A DNA stretch of 64,000 bases from Amycolatopsis sp. A133. Its GTDB lineage: Bacteria > Actinomycetota > Actinomycetes > Mycobacteriales > Pseudonocardiaceae. The stretch is from the NCBI RefSeq assembly GCF_031082405.1, contig NZ_JAVHJU010000008.1, positions 62,001-126,000 on the forward strand. The letters are read 5' to 3'. The notes beneath the pieces were generated by a model. That model worked only from the letters and a program-made list of their open reading frames with translations, was not told where the DNA came from and did no database searches. This document shows positions 17,348 through 26,520 of this stretch, piece after piece. The number at the start of each line of letters is the position of its first letter. Within the stretch, counting starts at the first letter, position 1. The position numbers and the translations under genes were made by a program.

Positions 17348-18310
17348 GTGCGCCAGCACGACTTCGAAGACTTCGACCTGTTCGACGACCAGCCGAGCCG
17401 CCGCCAGGCGCGGTCACGCCGCCGCGGGCGGTTCGACGAACCCGAACCCACCCGCAGCGGCCGGCTGACCGAAGCCGAACGCGTCCGCCTCGCGAAACTG
17501 CGCGACGACGCCTACACCGAAAACCAGCTGCCCGACGGCGCCGACCGCTGGTCCACCTGGGACGACGCCGAACACGGCCCGCGTCCCCGGCCGGACTGGG
17601 TGGTCACCGAGCTCGCCGCGGTCGACACCGACCTCGGCGTCCTCAAGACCGGCAAGGAGGCCGACGTCCACCTCCTGCGGCGCGGGTTGCCCGGCACGCC
17701 GGGCACGCTCCTCGCCGCGAAGCGCTACCGCAGCGACGAACACAAGCTGTTCCACCGCGACGCGGGGTACCTCGAAGGGCGGCGGATGCGCCGGTCCCGG
17801 GAGATGCGGGCGATGACGCAGCGCAGCGCGTTCGGCCGCAACCTGATCGCCGAACAGTGGGCGGTCGCGGAGTTCGCCGCGCTGAGTCGCCTGTGGACAC
17901 TCGGCGCGCCGGTGCCCTATCCGGTGCAGCGCGAGGGAACGGAATTGCTGCTGGAGTTCCTCGGCGAGGACGACGGCACCGCCGCGCCCCGGCTGGCCCA
18001 GGTCCGCCCGGACCCGGACGAGCTGAAGGAGCTGTGGTTCCAGGCCACCGCGGCGCTCGAGCTGCTCGCCTCCGAGGGGCTCGCGCACGGCGACCTCTCC
18101 GCGTACAACCTGCTGGTGCACCGGGGCAAGCTGATGGTGATCGACCTGCCCCAGGTCGTCGACGTCGTCGCCAACCCCGGCGGCGCCGAATTCCTGGGGC
18201 GGGACGTGCGCAACCTGGCCGGCTGGTTCCACGGCCGCGGCCTCGGCGAGCACGTGACGAGAACCGGGGAACTGCTGGCCGAGCTCGTTTCCGTCGCCGG
18301 TCTGGGGTGA
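17348..18310 (+). CDS. RIO1-family serine protein kinase
   Basis: A 320-residue protein with a basic, disordered N-terminus (~1-70) and a RIO kinase core. The nucleotide loop reads LKTGKEADVHLL (~98-110), the ATP lysine is in AAKRYR (~124), the catalytic loop is HGDLSAYNLLV (~254-264) and the metal-binding aspartate is in VIDLPQ (~272). Bacterial RIO proteins are atypical kinases of poorly known role. GTG at 17348 has AGGAG (17333-17337) ten bases upstream. A strong hairpin follows six bases after the stop. Confidence 0.9.
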   Translation: MRQHDFEDFDLFDDQPSRRQARSRRRGRFDEPEPTRSGRLTEAERVRLAKLRDDAYTENQLPDGADRWSTWDDAEHGPRPRPDWVVTELAAVDTDLGVLKTGKEADVHLLRRGLPGTPGTLLAAKRYRSDEHKLFHRDAGYLEGRRMRRSREMRAMTQRSAFGRNLIAEQWAVAEFAALSRLWTLGAPVPYPVQREGTELLLEFLGEDDGTAAPRLAQVRPDPDELKELWFQATAALELLASEGLAHGDLSAYNLLVHRGKLMVIDLPQVVDVVANPGGAEFLGRDVRNLAGWFHGRGLGEHVTRTGELLAELVSVAGLG

Positions 18311-18316
18311 CCCCGC

Positions 18317-18362
18317 GGGCGGCGTCGCGGCTGTGGCCCGGACCACGACTGCGACGCCGCCC
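18317..18362 (+). terminator. Hairpin terminator after the RIO kinase gene
   Basis: A perfect 12-base stem, GGGCGGCGTCGC (18317-18328) with GCGACGCCGCCC (18351-18362). The loop contains a nested GTGG/CCAC stem. It starts six bases after the kinase stop codon. Confidence 0.75.
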
Positions 18363-18635
18363 ACAACGGGTGCCCTCGATGAGTAGTCCCGGCTCCGGTT
18401 CGGGTACAGTGAGTACAGACCGCAACCGGCGGCGTGGATGAGTTGGTGTCCGTCGCCTCCAGAGCCACCGATCGGCTCGCGGTGAATCCGTAACCCAAGC
18501 GGCGCGCAGTGTCGGCAAGCGATGACACGGTGTGCCGGGTCCGTCCCTGTGAACGCCCATCGCACACCATCTTGCCCTGCCTGCGCGCGGGCTGCCCGGG
18601 CCTCCCTTGCGACGAACCACGTCCGAGAGGCATTT
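18363..18635 (+). promoter_or_regulatory. Long untranslated leader of the DEAD-box helicase gene
   Basis: About 270 bases separate the terminator from the helicase start. A possible -10 box TACAGT (18405-18410, extended by GGG) would give a leader of about 220 bases. The leader contains a short frame from ATG 18438 to TGA 18485 (MSWCPSPPEPPIGSR) without a clear ribosome binding site, and several G/C-rich inverted repeats. Long leaders on cold-shock helicase genes are known in other bacteria; regulation here is inference. Confidence 0.4.
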
Positions 18636-20183
18636 GTGACCGTCACGTTCAACTCCGGCCCTTCCTCGACGTCCGCTCACGCGGGCCGTCCCGACCGCAA
18701 GCCGCGCACCCGCCCGGCGGGCGGCGACATGCTGCGCGACGACGCCGTCGAGCTCGTGGCCACCAAGACCTTCGCCGAGCTGGGCCTGCCGGAGCCGCTG
18801 CTCCGCGCGCTCAGCGAGGCGGGCATCAACAGCCCGTTCCCGATCCAGTCGGCGACCATCCCGGACGCGCTGGCCGGCCGCGACGTGCTGGGCCGCGCCC
18901 AGACCGGTTCCGGCAAGACCCTCGCCTTCGGCCTGGCCATGCTGGCCCGGCTCGACGGCGGCAAGGCCCGCCCGAAGCGCCCCCGCGCGCTGATCCTCGT
19001 CCCGACCCGCGAGCTGGCCATGCAGGTCGCCGACTCGCTGACCCCGCTGGCCAGGGCCCTCGGCCTGTGGTGCCGCACCGCGGTCGGCGGCATGGCCTTC
19101 GCCCGCCAGGCGGACGCGCTCTCCCGCGGCGTCGACCTGCTGATCGCCACCCCGGGCCGGCTGTCGGACCACGTCCGGCAGGGCACCGCGCACCTGGGCG
19201 ACTGCAACTTCATCGCCCTCGACGAGGCCGACCAGATGGCGGACATGGGCTTCATGCCGCAGGTCCGCGAGATCATGGACCTCACCCCGCCGGGTGGTCA
19301 GCGCCTGCTGTTCTCCGCGACCCTCGACGGTGACGTCAACCGCCTGGTCAGGCAGTACCTGACCGACCCGGTCACGCACTCGGTCGCCCCGTCGACCGCC
19401 AGCGTGACGACCATGGACCACCACGTGCTCCAGGTCTCGCACCAGGACAAGCAGGACGTCATCACGCAGATCGGCGCCCGCGACGGCCGCACGATCATGT
19501 TCGTGCGCACCAAGCACCACGTCGACCGCCTCGCCGAGCGCCTGCGCGAGCAGGGCGTCAACGCGGCGGCGCTGCACGGCGGCAAGACGCAGGGGCAGCG
19601 CAACCGCGTCCTCGCCGACTTCAAGGAAGGCCACACCCCGGTGCTGGTCGCCACGGACGTCGCCGCGCGCGGCATCCACGTCGACGACATCTCGCTGGTG
19701 CTGCACGTCGACCCGGCGGCCGACCACAAGGACTACCTGCACCGCGCGGGCCGCACGGCACGCGCCGGGGCGTCCGGTGTCGTCGTCACGGTGGTCACCA
19801 ACGACCAGCGCCGGATGGTCCGCCGGCTGACCGACCGCGCCGGTGTGCGCGCGGAGTCGACCACGGTCCGCCCGGGCGACGCCGAGCTGACCCGCATCAC
19901 CGGCGCCAAGGAGCCCAGTGGCGAGCCGGTCGTCGAGCGGCGGCGCGAGAGCCCGCGGCGCGGCGGCGGCGGTGGCGGTTACCGCGGCGACCGCGGCGGC
20001 TACAACCGTGGCGGCGGCGAGCGCACCCAAAGCGAGCGTGGCGGCGACCGCGGCGGTTACCGCGGTGGCGACCGCGAAGGCCGTCCCGGCGGCTTCGGCG
20101 GCCGCGCCCGCCAGCCCCGCTCGGGCAACGGCGGTGGTTACGGCCGTCCGAGCCGTGGCCCGCGTCGCGGCTACGACAGCTGA
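18636..20183 (+). CDS. DEAD-box ATP-dependent RNA helicase with RGG-type tail
   Basis: A 515-residue RNA helicase. Motifs in order: Q motif (FAELGLPEPLLRAL..INSPFPIQ), I AQTGSGKT, Ia PTRELA, Ib TPGR, II DEAD, III SAT, IV IMFVRTK, V TDVAARGIHV and VI HRAGRTARAG. The last ~95 residues are a Gly/Arg/Tyr-rich tail (GGYRGDRGGYNRGG repeats) that binds RNA in similar proteins. It would remodel structured RNA during ribosome assembly, mRNA decay or cold adaptation. GTG at 18636 has GAGAGG (18625-18630) five bases upstream; the longer upstream frame is not needed. Confidence 0.95.
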   Translation: MTVTFNSGPSSTSAHAGRPDRKPRTRPAGGDMLRDDAVELVATKTFAELGLPEPLLRALSEAGINSPFPIQSATIPDALAGRDVLGRAQTGSGKTLAFGLAMLARLDGGKARPKRPRALILVPTRELAMQVADSLTPLARALGLWCRTAVGGMAFARQADALSRGVDLLIATPGRLSDHVRQGTAHLGDCNFIALDEADQMADMGFMPQVREIMDLTPPGGQRLLFSATLDGDVNRLVRQYLTDPVTHSVAPSTASVTTMDHHVLQVSHQDKQDVITQIGARDGRTIMFVRTKHHVDRLAERLREQGVNAAALHGGKTQGQRNRVLADFKEGHTPVLVATDVAARGIHVDDISLVLHVDPAADHKDYLHRAGRTARAGASGVVVTVVTNDQRRMVRRLTDRAGVRAESTTVRPGDAELTRITGAKEPSGEPVVERRRESPRRGGGGGGYRGDRGGYNRGGGERTQSERGGDRGGYRGGDREGRPGGFGGRARQPRSGNGGGYGRPSRGPRRGYDS

Positions 20184-20194
20184 TCGCTCTTCCT

Positions 20195-20228
20195 CGGAAG
20201 CCCCGGACCTCCTGGTCCGGGGCTTCCG
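20195..20228 (+). terminator. Intrinsic-type hairpin terminator after the helicase gene
   Basis: A perfect 15-base stem with a TCCT loop: left arm 20195-20209 (begins CGGAAGCCCC), right arm 20214-20228. It lies 12 bases after the helicase stop and separates it from the AONS gene. Confidence 0.85.
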
Positions 20229-20283
20229 GCGTTTCCGGGCCCGCTGCACGGCGGCTCGAGGCCCGGATGGGAGACTGCGGGAC

Positions 20284-21459
20284 GTGACTACGCCGCCGAC
20301 GCCGCCGCCCGACGAGGTTTTCGACTGGCTCGACGCCGAGGCGGAGAAGCGGGCGAACGCGGGTCTCGTGCGGCAGCTGCGGCCGCGTCCCGCGCGGGCC
20401 GACGAGCTGGACCTGGCCGGCAACGACTACCTCGGGCTGGCCCGCGACAAGCGCGTCGCCGGGGCCGCCGCGGCCGCCGCGCTGCGCTGGGGCGCCGGGT
20501 CGACCGGGTCCCGGCTGGTCACCGGATCGACCGAGCTGCACACCGAGCTGGAGCTGGAGCTCGCCCGGTTCTGCGGCGCGCAGGCGGCGCTGGTGTTCTC
20601 GTCCGGTTTCGCCGCCAACCTCGGCGCGGTGACGGCGCTGTCCGGGTCCGAGTCCGCGATTGTCACCGACAAGTACATTCACGCCTCGCTGATCGAGGGC
20701 TGCCGGCTGTCGCGGGCCGACGTCGCCGCGGTCGCGCACTCGACGCCGTCGGCGATCGAGCGCGCGCTGGCGACCCGGCGCAAGCCGCGGGCGCTGGTGG
20801 TGACCGACTCGGTGTTCTCGGTCGACGGCGACCTGGCCCCGCTCGGCGAACTGGCCGGCATCTGCCGTTCGCACGGCGCGGCGCTGCTCGTGGACGACGC
20901 CCACGGCTTCGGCGTCCTGGGCGAGGGCGGTCGCGGCGCGGTCCACGCGGCCGGGCTGTCGAGCGCACCCGACGTCGTCACGACGTTGACGCTGTCGAAG
21001 TCCCTGGGCGCTCAGGGTGGCGCGGTGGTGGGGCCGCGTCGCGTGATCAAGCACCTGGTGGACACGGCGCGCAGCTTCATCTTCGACACCGCGTTGGCGC
21101 CCGCGAGCGTCGCGGCCGCGTTGGCCGCGTTGCACGCGCTGAAGGAAGAGCCGGGGCTGGCGGAGAAGGTGGTCGGGAACGCGGGCAACCTGGCGATGTC
21201 GTTGAAGGCGGCCGGGTTGAAGGCGAGCCTGCCCGACGCCGCCGTCATCTCGGTTCAGGCGCCGTCCGCGGAGACGGCGGTGGCGTGGGCCGCGGCGTGC
21301 GCCGAGCAGGGCATCCGCGTCGGGTGCTTCCGGCCGCCGTCGGTCCCGGACGGGATCTCGCGGCTGCGCCTGACGGCACGAGCCGACCTGACGGAGTCCG
21401 ATGTGGACCGCGCGGTGAAGGTGATCACCGCGACGGCCCCACGCGGCGCTTTCGCCTGA
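20284..21459 (+). CDS. bioF: 8-amino-7-oxononanoate synthase family (AONS/KBL) PLP enzyme
   Basis: A 391-residue alpha-oxoamine synthase. The PLP lysine lies in LTLSKSLGAQGG (~235-246). Other family marks are LDLAGNDYLGLA (~40), GSTGSRLVTGST (~72-83) and LLVDDAHGFGVLG (~203-215). AONS condenses pimeloyl-ACP/CoA with alanine in biotin synthesis. No other bio genes are here, so 2-amino-3-ketobutyrate ligase or another alpha-oxoamine synthase remains possible. GTG at 20284 is used. One RTCCRNTGTGGAC copy lies at 21396-21408. Confidence 0.85.
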   Translation: MTTPPTPPPDEVFDWLDAEAEKRANAGLVRQLRPRPARADELDLAGNDYLGLARDKRVAGAAAAAALRWGAGSTGSRLVTGSTELHTELELELARFCGAQAALVFSSGFAANLGAVTALSGSESAIVTDKYIHASLIEGCRLSRADVAAVAHSTPSAIERALATRRKPRALVVTDSVFSVDGDLAPLGELAGICRSHGAALLVDDAHGFGVLGEGGRGAVHAAGLSSAPDVVTTLTLSKSLGAQGGAVVGPRRVIKHLVDTARSFIFDTALAPASVAAALAALHALKEEPGLAEKVVGNAGNLAMSLKAAGLKASLPDAAVISVQAPSAETAVAWAAACAEQGIRVGCFRPPSVPDGISRLRLTARADLTESDVDRAVKVITATAPRGAFA

Positions 21460-21472
21460 GCCGCCGCTTCGA

Positions 21473-21904
21473 TCACGGACGGCGGCGCATTTTGATGTGG
21501 GGGATTCCGTCGTCGTCGACGTACTCGGGGCCTTCCGCGACGAAGCCGTAGCGGGCGTAGAAGCCCTGGACGTACGTCTGGGCGTCCAAGACGTACTCGC
21601 CCGGGACCGTCAGGGCCGCGTCCATCAACCGGGCCGCCAGACCGGCGCCGCGGGCGGGGGCGGCCGTCACCACGCGCCCGATGCGGCGGATGCCATCCGG
21701 GTCGAGCAGGACCCGCAGGTACGCCACGACTTCACCGGTTTCCTCGAACCACAGGTGCCGGGTGTCCGGGAGCAGGTCACGGCCGTCGAGCTCCGCGTAC
21801 GCGGCTTTCTGCTCCACGACGAACACGTCGATGCGCAAGCGGAGGATGTCGTGGAGCTGGGCGGCGGTCAGCTCGGGACCGGTCGCGTCGTGCAGGGTCG
21901 GCAT
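21473..21904 (-). CDS. ElaA-type GNAT acetyltransferase
   Basis: A 143-residue GNAT of the ElaA group: LRLRIDVFVVEQKAAYAELDGRD near the N-terminus, an acetyl-CoA segment with RIGRVVTAAPARGAGLAARL (~78-97), and FYARYGFVAEGPEYVDDDGIPHIKM at the end. The acceptor is unknown. It ends 13 bases from the convergent AONS gene. ATG at 21904 (MPTLHDATG) is preferred over a start five codons upstream. Confidence 0.88.
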   Translation of the reverse strand: MPTLHDATGPELTAAQLHDILRLRIDVFVVEQKAAYAELDGRDLLPDTRHLWFEETGEVVAYLRVLLDPDGIRRIGRVVTAAPARGAGLAARLMDAALTVPGEYVLDAQTYVQGFYARYGFVAEGPEYVDDDGIPHIKMRRRP

Positions 21905-21921
21905 ACCCCTGCTTAGCACGC

Positions 21922-22746
21922 TCAGCCGAGGAGGCGGGGCTTGGCCTGGGTCTGGATGTCGTCGGCGTACGCCGAGACGCGCGTGTAGACGCCGGGCTTG
22001 TGCGCCTTCGCGCAGCCGTCGCCGAAGGACACGATGCCGATCAGCGTGTCACCCACCACGAGGGGCCCGCCGGAGTCGCCCTGGCAGGCGTCGACGCCGC
22101 CCTCGGCGTACCCCGCGCACACCATGGTCCGCTGGTCGTAGACGGTGTAGCCGGAGCGGCATTCGCTGTCCGAGACCACCGGCACCTGGGCGCTGCGCAG
22201 GTAGTCCGAGCGGGCGCCGCCGTCGGCGATGCGTCCCCAGCCGAGCACCGTCGCCTGGGTGCCCGCAGCGTACAACCCCGCGTCACCGCTGTCGGGCAGC
22301 TTCGCGGGCCGGTAGTCGAGCTGGCCGCGGACGGTCAGCACCGCGATGTCGCCGCCCTGCGTCGGGTCGGTGTAGCCCTGGTTGACCCAGATCTTCGAGA
22401 CGCCGAGGACCTGACCCTCGCTGGTGCGCTTGTCCTCCCGGCCGGCGACCACGCGGACGTCCTGCTTGGCCACCGCCTTGGCGCAGTGCGCCGCCGTCGC
22501 GACCGCCGTGGAGCTGACGACGACCGCGCCGCAGAACTGGTTGCCGCCCGCGTCGGTCAGGTACACCACGTACGGGTGGTCGGCCAGGGATGCCTTTTCG
22601 CCGCCGACGATCCGCGCCTGGTTCCCGGACCCGGTGGCACCGGGATCGGCCGCGGCCGTGCCCACCACGACCGGGACGGCGACCGCGGCCACCGCAAGGA
22701 GCACACCGCTCACGAAGAGCAGGGATCGGCGGGACTGCACGGACAT
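21922..22746 (-). CDS. Secreted trypsin-like serine protease (S1)
   Basis: A 274-residue secreted protease. A signal peptide (~1-35, basic MSVQSRR then a long hydrophobic core ending GTAAADP) precedes a short propeptide and the mature N-terminus IVGG (~46). The triad is visible: His in ATAAHC, Asp in GGDIAVL, Ser in QGDSGGP. The aspartate of DACQGDSGG six residues before the serine predicts cleavage after Arg/Lys. ATG at 22746 has AGGAG eight bases upstream. It lies 17 bases downstream of the GNAT start, on the same strand. Confidence 0.94.
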   Translation of the reverse strand: MSVQSRRSLLFVSGVLLAVAAVAVPVVVGTAAADPGATGSGNQARIVGGEKASLADHPYVVYLTDAGGNQFCGAVVVSSTAVATAAHCAKAVAKQDVRVVAGREDKRTSEGQVLGVSKIWVNQGYTDPTQGGDIAVLTVRGQLDYRPAKLPDSGDAGLYAAGTQATVLGWGRIADGGARSDYLRSAQVPVVSDSECRSGYTVYDQRTMVCAGYAEGGVDACQGDSGGPLVVGDTLIGIVSFGDGCAKAHKPGVYTRVSAYADDIQTQAKPRLLG

Positions 22747-22907
22747 GGGTGTTCTCCTCTTCGGCACAGCACGAGCCAAGCACTCGGCACCCGGGCAACT
22801 CCGGTGCGTGAACGATGTGCGCTCAATACCCTAAGCCGAGGGCGCCCAAAACGGTGTCACTGGAACGGGTGGTCTCCGCTCGCCGCCGCTTCTGTCAAGC
22901 TGGCCGG

Positions 22908-23756
22908 ATGGGGCGGAGAGCGGCGGCGTGGGCGGCACTGGCCCTCGTCCTGACCGCGTGTTCGCCGGAAGCGCCGCCGATACCGCAGCCTGCGCCGTCC
23001 TTGCCCCCGTCGACGACGAGCACGACCGCGCCGCGGCCGCCGACGTCGAGCGCGCCCGCCGTCACCTGGCAGGTGGGTGCCCGCCCGCTCCCCCGCCGTC
23101 CCGACGGCTTCGGCGAGGTCGAGCCGACTCCACCCGAACTGGTGAACCGGGCACTTCCGACAAATGACCTCCTGCCGCCGCCGGCGGGGAACGAGTACGC
23201 GTCGACGATCGGTGCCGTGCCCGCCGACGTCCTCGCGCGCAGCACCTGGCAGCCCGCCTGCCCCGTCAAGGCCGGCGACCTGCGCTACCTGACGATGTCG
23301 TTCTGGGGGTTCGACGGCCGCGCGCACACCGGCGAAATGCTGGTCAACGCCGCCGGCGCCGCGGGGATCACCGAGGTCTTCGGGCGGCTCTTCGCCGCGC
23401 GCTTCCCCCTCGAGGAGATGCGCGTGACCGGCCCGGCCGAGCTGACCGCGCCGCCGACCGGGGACGGCAACTCGACCAGCGCGTTCGTCTGCCGCCCGGC
23501 GCGGGGGCAGCAGACCTGGTCGGCGCACGCCTACGGGCTCGCCGTCGACGTCAACCCGTTCTGCAACCCCTACACCCGGGGCGACCTCGTCCTACCCGAA
23601 TTGGCTTCCGCGTACGTCGACCGCTCGCGCGTACGGCCCGGCATGGTCCTGGCCGGCGACGCGACCGTGCGCGCGTTCGCGGCGATCGGGTGGAGCTGGG
23701 GCGGGAACTGGCGCAGCCCGATCGACCGCATGCACTTCACCGCCACCGGCCACTGA
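22908..23756 (+). CDS. D-alanyl-D-alanine carboxypeptidase-type lipoprotein (M15)
   Basis: A 282-residue lipoprotein. The signal peptide ends in the lipobox LTAC (Cys ~18). A Pro/Ser/Thr linker (~20-60) leads to an M15-type domain with WSAHAYGLAVDVNPFCNPY (~215-233, zinc His and Asp) and DRMHFTATGH (~272-281, third ligand). Such enzymes trim peptidoglycan stem peptides outside the membrane. ATG at 22908 (MGRRAAAWAALAL) is chosen because it begins the signal sequence. Confidence 0.88.
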   Translation: MGRRAAAWAALALVLTACSPEAPPIPQPAPSLPPSTTSTTAPRPPTSSAPAVTWQVGARPLPRRPDGFGEVEPTPPELVNRALPTNDLLPPPAGNEYASTIGAVPADVLARSTWQPACPVKAGDLRYLTMSFWGFDGRAHTGEMLVNAAGAAGITEVFGRLFAARFPLEEMRVTGPAELTAPPTGDGNSTSAFVCRPARGQQTWSAHAYGLAVDVNPFCNPYTRGDLVLPELASAYVDRSRVRPGMVLAGDATVRAFAAIGWSWGGNWRSPIDRMHFTATGH

Positions 23757-23783
23757 CCACGCAATACGACGTTGAGCACAACG

Positions 23784-23809
23784 GGAACACCCGCCTCCGC
23801 CGTGAGGTT
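23784..23809 (+). promoter_or_regulatory. SigR-type thiol-stress promoter in front of mtr
   Basis: GGAAC (23784-23788), exactly 18 bases, then GTT (23807-23809). This matches the actinomycete SigR/SigH consensus GGAAY-N18-GTT, which responds to disulfide stress. It lies about 40 bases upstream of the mycothione reductase start, a gene expected in that regulon. Confidence 0.65.
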
Positions 23810-23850
23810 GGCTAGGGTGAACCGACCGGAGCGACCCCGCGGAGGATGCA

Positions 23851-25245
23851 GTGCCCCACTACGACCTGGTGATCGTCGGAACGGGATCGGGGAACTCCAT
23901 CCTCGGCCCGGGCTTCGCCGGCCAGAAGACGGCGATCGTCGAGAAGGGCACGTTCGGCGGCACCTGTCTCAACGTGGGCTGCATCCCGACGAAGATGTTC
24001 GTGTACGCCGCCGACGTCGCGTACACGCCTTCGCACAGCGCCAAGTACGGCGTCGACGAAGAGCTGAAGGGCGTGCGCTGGCGCGACATCCGCGACCGCG
24101 TCTTCGGCCGCATCGACCCGATCGCCGAGGGCGGCGCGGAGTACCGCCGCAGCCACGAGGACAACGCGAACGTCGACGTCTACGAGGGCACCGGCCGCTT
24201 CACCGGGCACAAGGAGCTGCGCGTCAGCCTCGGCGACGGGCGTCCCGACGAGGTGCTGACCGCCGACCGCTTCGTGCTCGCCGCGGGCGGGCGCCCGGTC
24301 ATCCCGGAGATCGCCGGCCTCGACGCGGTCGATTACCACACGTCCGACACCGTGATGCGGCTCGACGAGCTGCCCGAGCGGATCGTCATCCTCGGCGGCG
24401 GGTACATCGCGGCCGAGTTCGCGCACGTCTTCGCCTCGTTCGGCGTGCGGGTCACGCTGGTCAACCGGTCCGGGCGGCTGCTGCGCTCGGAAGACGAGGA
24501 CGTCAGCGCCCGCTTCACCGAGCTGGCCGCCGAGCGGTTCGACGTCCGCCTGGACCGCAAGACCGTCCGGGCGCGCAAGACCGGGAGCGGCATCGCGCTC
24601 GACCTCGAGGGGCCCCACGGCGCCGAAACCGTCGAGGGCGACGTGCTGCTGATCGCCACCGGCCGCCGGCCGAACTCCGACCTGCTGGACGTCGCCGCTA
24701 CCGGAGTGACCACAACGGACAGTGGGCACGTCGTGGTCGACGACCACCAGCAGACCGCGGTGGAAGGCATCTACGCCCTCGGCGACCTGTCGTCGCCGCA
24801 CGAGCTCAAGCACGTCGCGAACCACGAAGCCCGCGTGGTGCAGCACAACCTGCTGCACCCGGACGAGCGGATCACCGCCGACCACCGGTTCGTGCCGCAC
24901 GCCGTCTTCACCCACCCGCAGGTGGCCTCGGTCGGGCTCACCGAGCAGAAGGCCCGCGACCTCGGGGTGTCCTATGTGGTCTCGAAGCAGGACTACGCCG
25001 GGATCGCCTACGGTTGGGCGATGGAGGACACCACGGGCTTCGCGAAGCTCCTGGCGGACCCGGCGACCGGGCAGCTGCTCGGCGCGCACATCATCGGCCC
25101 GCAGGCCTCGTCGGTGATCCAGCCGCTCATCCAGGCGATGAGCTTCGGCCTCGACGCGCGGACCATGGCCCGCGGCCAGTACTGGATCCACCCGGCGATG
25201 CCGGAACTGATCGAGAACGCGCTGCTCAACCTGCCCCTGGACTGA
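23851..25245 (+). CDS. mtr: Mycothione reductase
   Basis: A 464-residue NADPH/FAD disulfide reductase that keeps mycothiol reduced in the cytoplasm. The redox pair is in [13 protein letters not shown] (~36-48), the FAD loop in VIVGTGSGN (~6-14), the NADPH loop in [16 protein letters not shown] (~180-195) and the C-terminal catalytic His in [16 protein letters not shown]. The pattern VGTGSGNS is typical of mycothione reductase rather than lipoamide dehydrogenase. GTG at 23851 has GCGGAGG upstream. A SigR-type promoter precedes it. Confidence 0.95.
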   Translation: MPHYDLVIVGTGSGNSILGPGFAGQKTAIVEKGTFGGTCLNVGCIPTKMFVYAADVAYTPSHSAKYGVDEELKGVRWRDIRDRVFGRIDPIAEGGAEYRRSHEDNANVDVYEGTGRFTGHKELRVSLGDGRPDEVLTADRFVLAAGGRPVIPEIAGLDAVDYHTSDTVMRLDELPERIVILGGGYIAAEFAHVFASFGVRVTLVNRSGRLLRSEDEDVSARFTELAAERFDVRLDRKTVRARKTGSGIALDLEGPHGAETVEGDVLLIATGRRPNSDLLDVAATGVTTTDSGHVVVDDHQQTAVEGIYALGDLSSPHELKHVANHEARVVQHNLLHPDERITADHRFVPHAVFTHPQVASVGLTEQKARDLGVSYVVSKQDYAGIAYGWAMEDTTGFAKLLADPATGQLLGAHIIGPQASSVIQPLIQAMSFGLDARTMARGQYWIHPAMPELIENALLNLPLD

Positions 25246-25254
25246 TCCGCGGGG

Positions 25255-26472
25255 TCAGACGAAGCGGTGGCGGCCGGCGAGCGCGCCGAACACCATCTGG
25301 ACACCGAGCAGGCCGAGCAGCATCGCCAGCGGCACGGTCCAGCCGCGGGCGAGGTCGTGCAGCAGGCCGAAGAGGAACGGGCCGAGCGCGGCGAACAGGT
25401 AACCGAAGCCCTGCGCCATCCCGGACAGCCGGGCGGTGTCCGCGCCGGTCCGCGCCCGCAGCGCGATCACGGTCAGGCCGAGGGAGAACACGCTCATCCC
25501 GAGCCCGACGAGGATGCTCCAGAGCAGCGGCGACCACGACGGCGCGAGCATCAGCCCGATGGTCCCGGCGACGCCGAACACGCTCAGCCCGACGATCCAC
25601 GGGCTCTGCCCGCGCCGCCGGGCCGCCATCGGCGCGACGACGAGGCTGATCGGCACGGCGATCAGCGAAACCAGGCCGAACAGCAGCCCGGCGTCGTCGC
25701 GCGGCACGCCGGCGTCCATCAGCACCTGTGGGAACCAGCCCATCGCCGCGTAGGCGTAGAACGCCTGCAGGCCGAAGAAGCCCGTGACGATCCAGGCCAG
25801 CCGGTTGCGCAGCAGCGACCGGCCGCCCTCGGCACCTTCGGCGGGCCGCGGTGCCCGGCCGGTGCCGCGGGCTGCCAAAATCCACGCCAGCAGCGCGACG
25901 ACGGCCAGCGCGGCCCAGCCGCCCAGCGCCGGGCGCCAGCCGCCGAGCGCGTCGCCGAGCCGCGGGGTCACCGCCGACCCGAGGGCACCGCCACCCTGCA
26001 GGGCGGCGGTGTAGACGCCGGTCAGCACGCCGATGCGAGCCGGGAAGGAGTCCTTGATGACAACCGGGATGAGCACGTTGATCAGGGCGATCCCGGCGGT
26101 GGCGACGAGCGTGCCGCCGAGGACCACGGCGGGTCCGTCGAGCACGCGGAGCACGAGCCCAGCGGCGAGGGCGCACAGCGCGATCGCGATGGCGGCGCCG
26201 ACCCCGGCCCGGCGCGCGAGCAGCGGCGCGGCCAGCCCGGCACCGGCGAAGCAGAGCGTCGGCAACGTCGTCAGCACCCCCGCCCAGACGACGGACGTGC
26301 CCAAGTCCTGGCGCATCTCGGCGAGCATGGGCCCGACACCGGTGATGGCCGGGCGCAAGTTCAGGGCGGTGAGCACCACCGCGACCGCGAGCAGCGCGCC
26401 GGCGGCGACCACGCCGGGCGTCCGGACCTCGGCGGCGCCGTCCAGTTCGGCTTCACGGTGTTCGACGCGCAT
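25255..26472 (-). CDS. MFS transporter, CynX/NimT-like family
   Basis: A 405-residue membrane protein with about 12 segments (for example VVAAGALLAVAVVLTALNLR, ~20-39, and LLGGTLVATAGIALINVLI-like). The N-terminal LNLRPAITGVGPMLAEM and the overall size fit the CynX/NimT group of importers or exporters of small anions and drugs. It is divergent from a FadR-type regulator with 48 bases between starts. The ATG at 26472 has a -10-like GATAGT seven bases upstream, so the mRNA is probably leaderless. Confidence 0.9.
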   Translation of the reverse strand: MRVEHREAELDGAAEVRTPGVVAAGALLAVAVVLTALNLRPAITGVGPMLAEMRQDLGTSVVWAGVLTTLPTLCFAGAGLAAPLLARRAGVGAAIAIALCALAAGLVLRVLDGPAVVLGGTLVATAGIALINVLIPVVIKDSFPARIGVLTGVYTAALQGGGALGSAVTPRLGDALGGWRPALGGWAALAVVALLAWILAARGTGRAPRPAEGAEGGRSLLRNRLAWIVTGFFGLQAFYAYAAMGWFPQVLMDAGVPRDDAGLLFGLVSLIAVPISLVVAPMAARRRGQSPWIVGLSVFGVAGTIGLMLAPSWSPLLWSILVGLGMSVFSLGLTVIALRARTGADTARLSGMAQGFGYLFAALGPFLFGLLHDLARGWTVPLAMLLGLLGVQMVFGALAGRHRFV

Positions 26473-26520
26473 GCCCGCTACTATCGCATACGTAGGATGA
26501 TTGGATGAAGGGATAATCCT
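26473..26520. promoter_or_regulatory. Divergent promoter/operator region between the MFS and GntR genes
   Basis: An A/T-rich 48-base stretch holding a -10 for each direction (GATAGT, complement of 26482-26487, toward the transporter; TAGGAT at 26493-26498 toward the regulator). It also holds short palindromes (TACGTA at 26489-26494, GGATAATCC at 26511-26519) that could be bound by the GntR protein. GAAGGG (26507-26512) is the ribosome binding site of the regulator. Confidence 0.5.
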
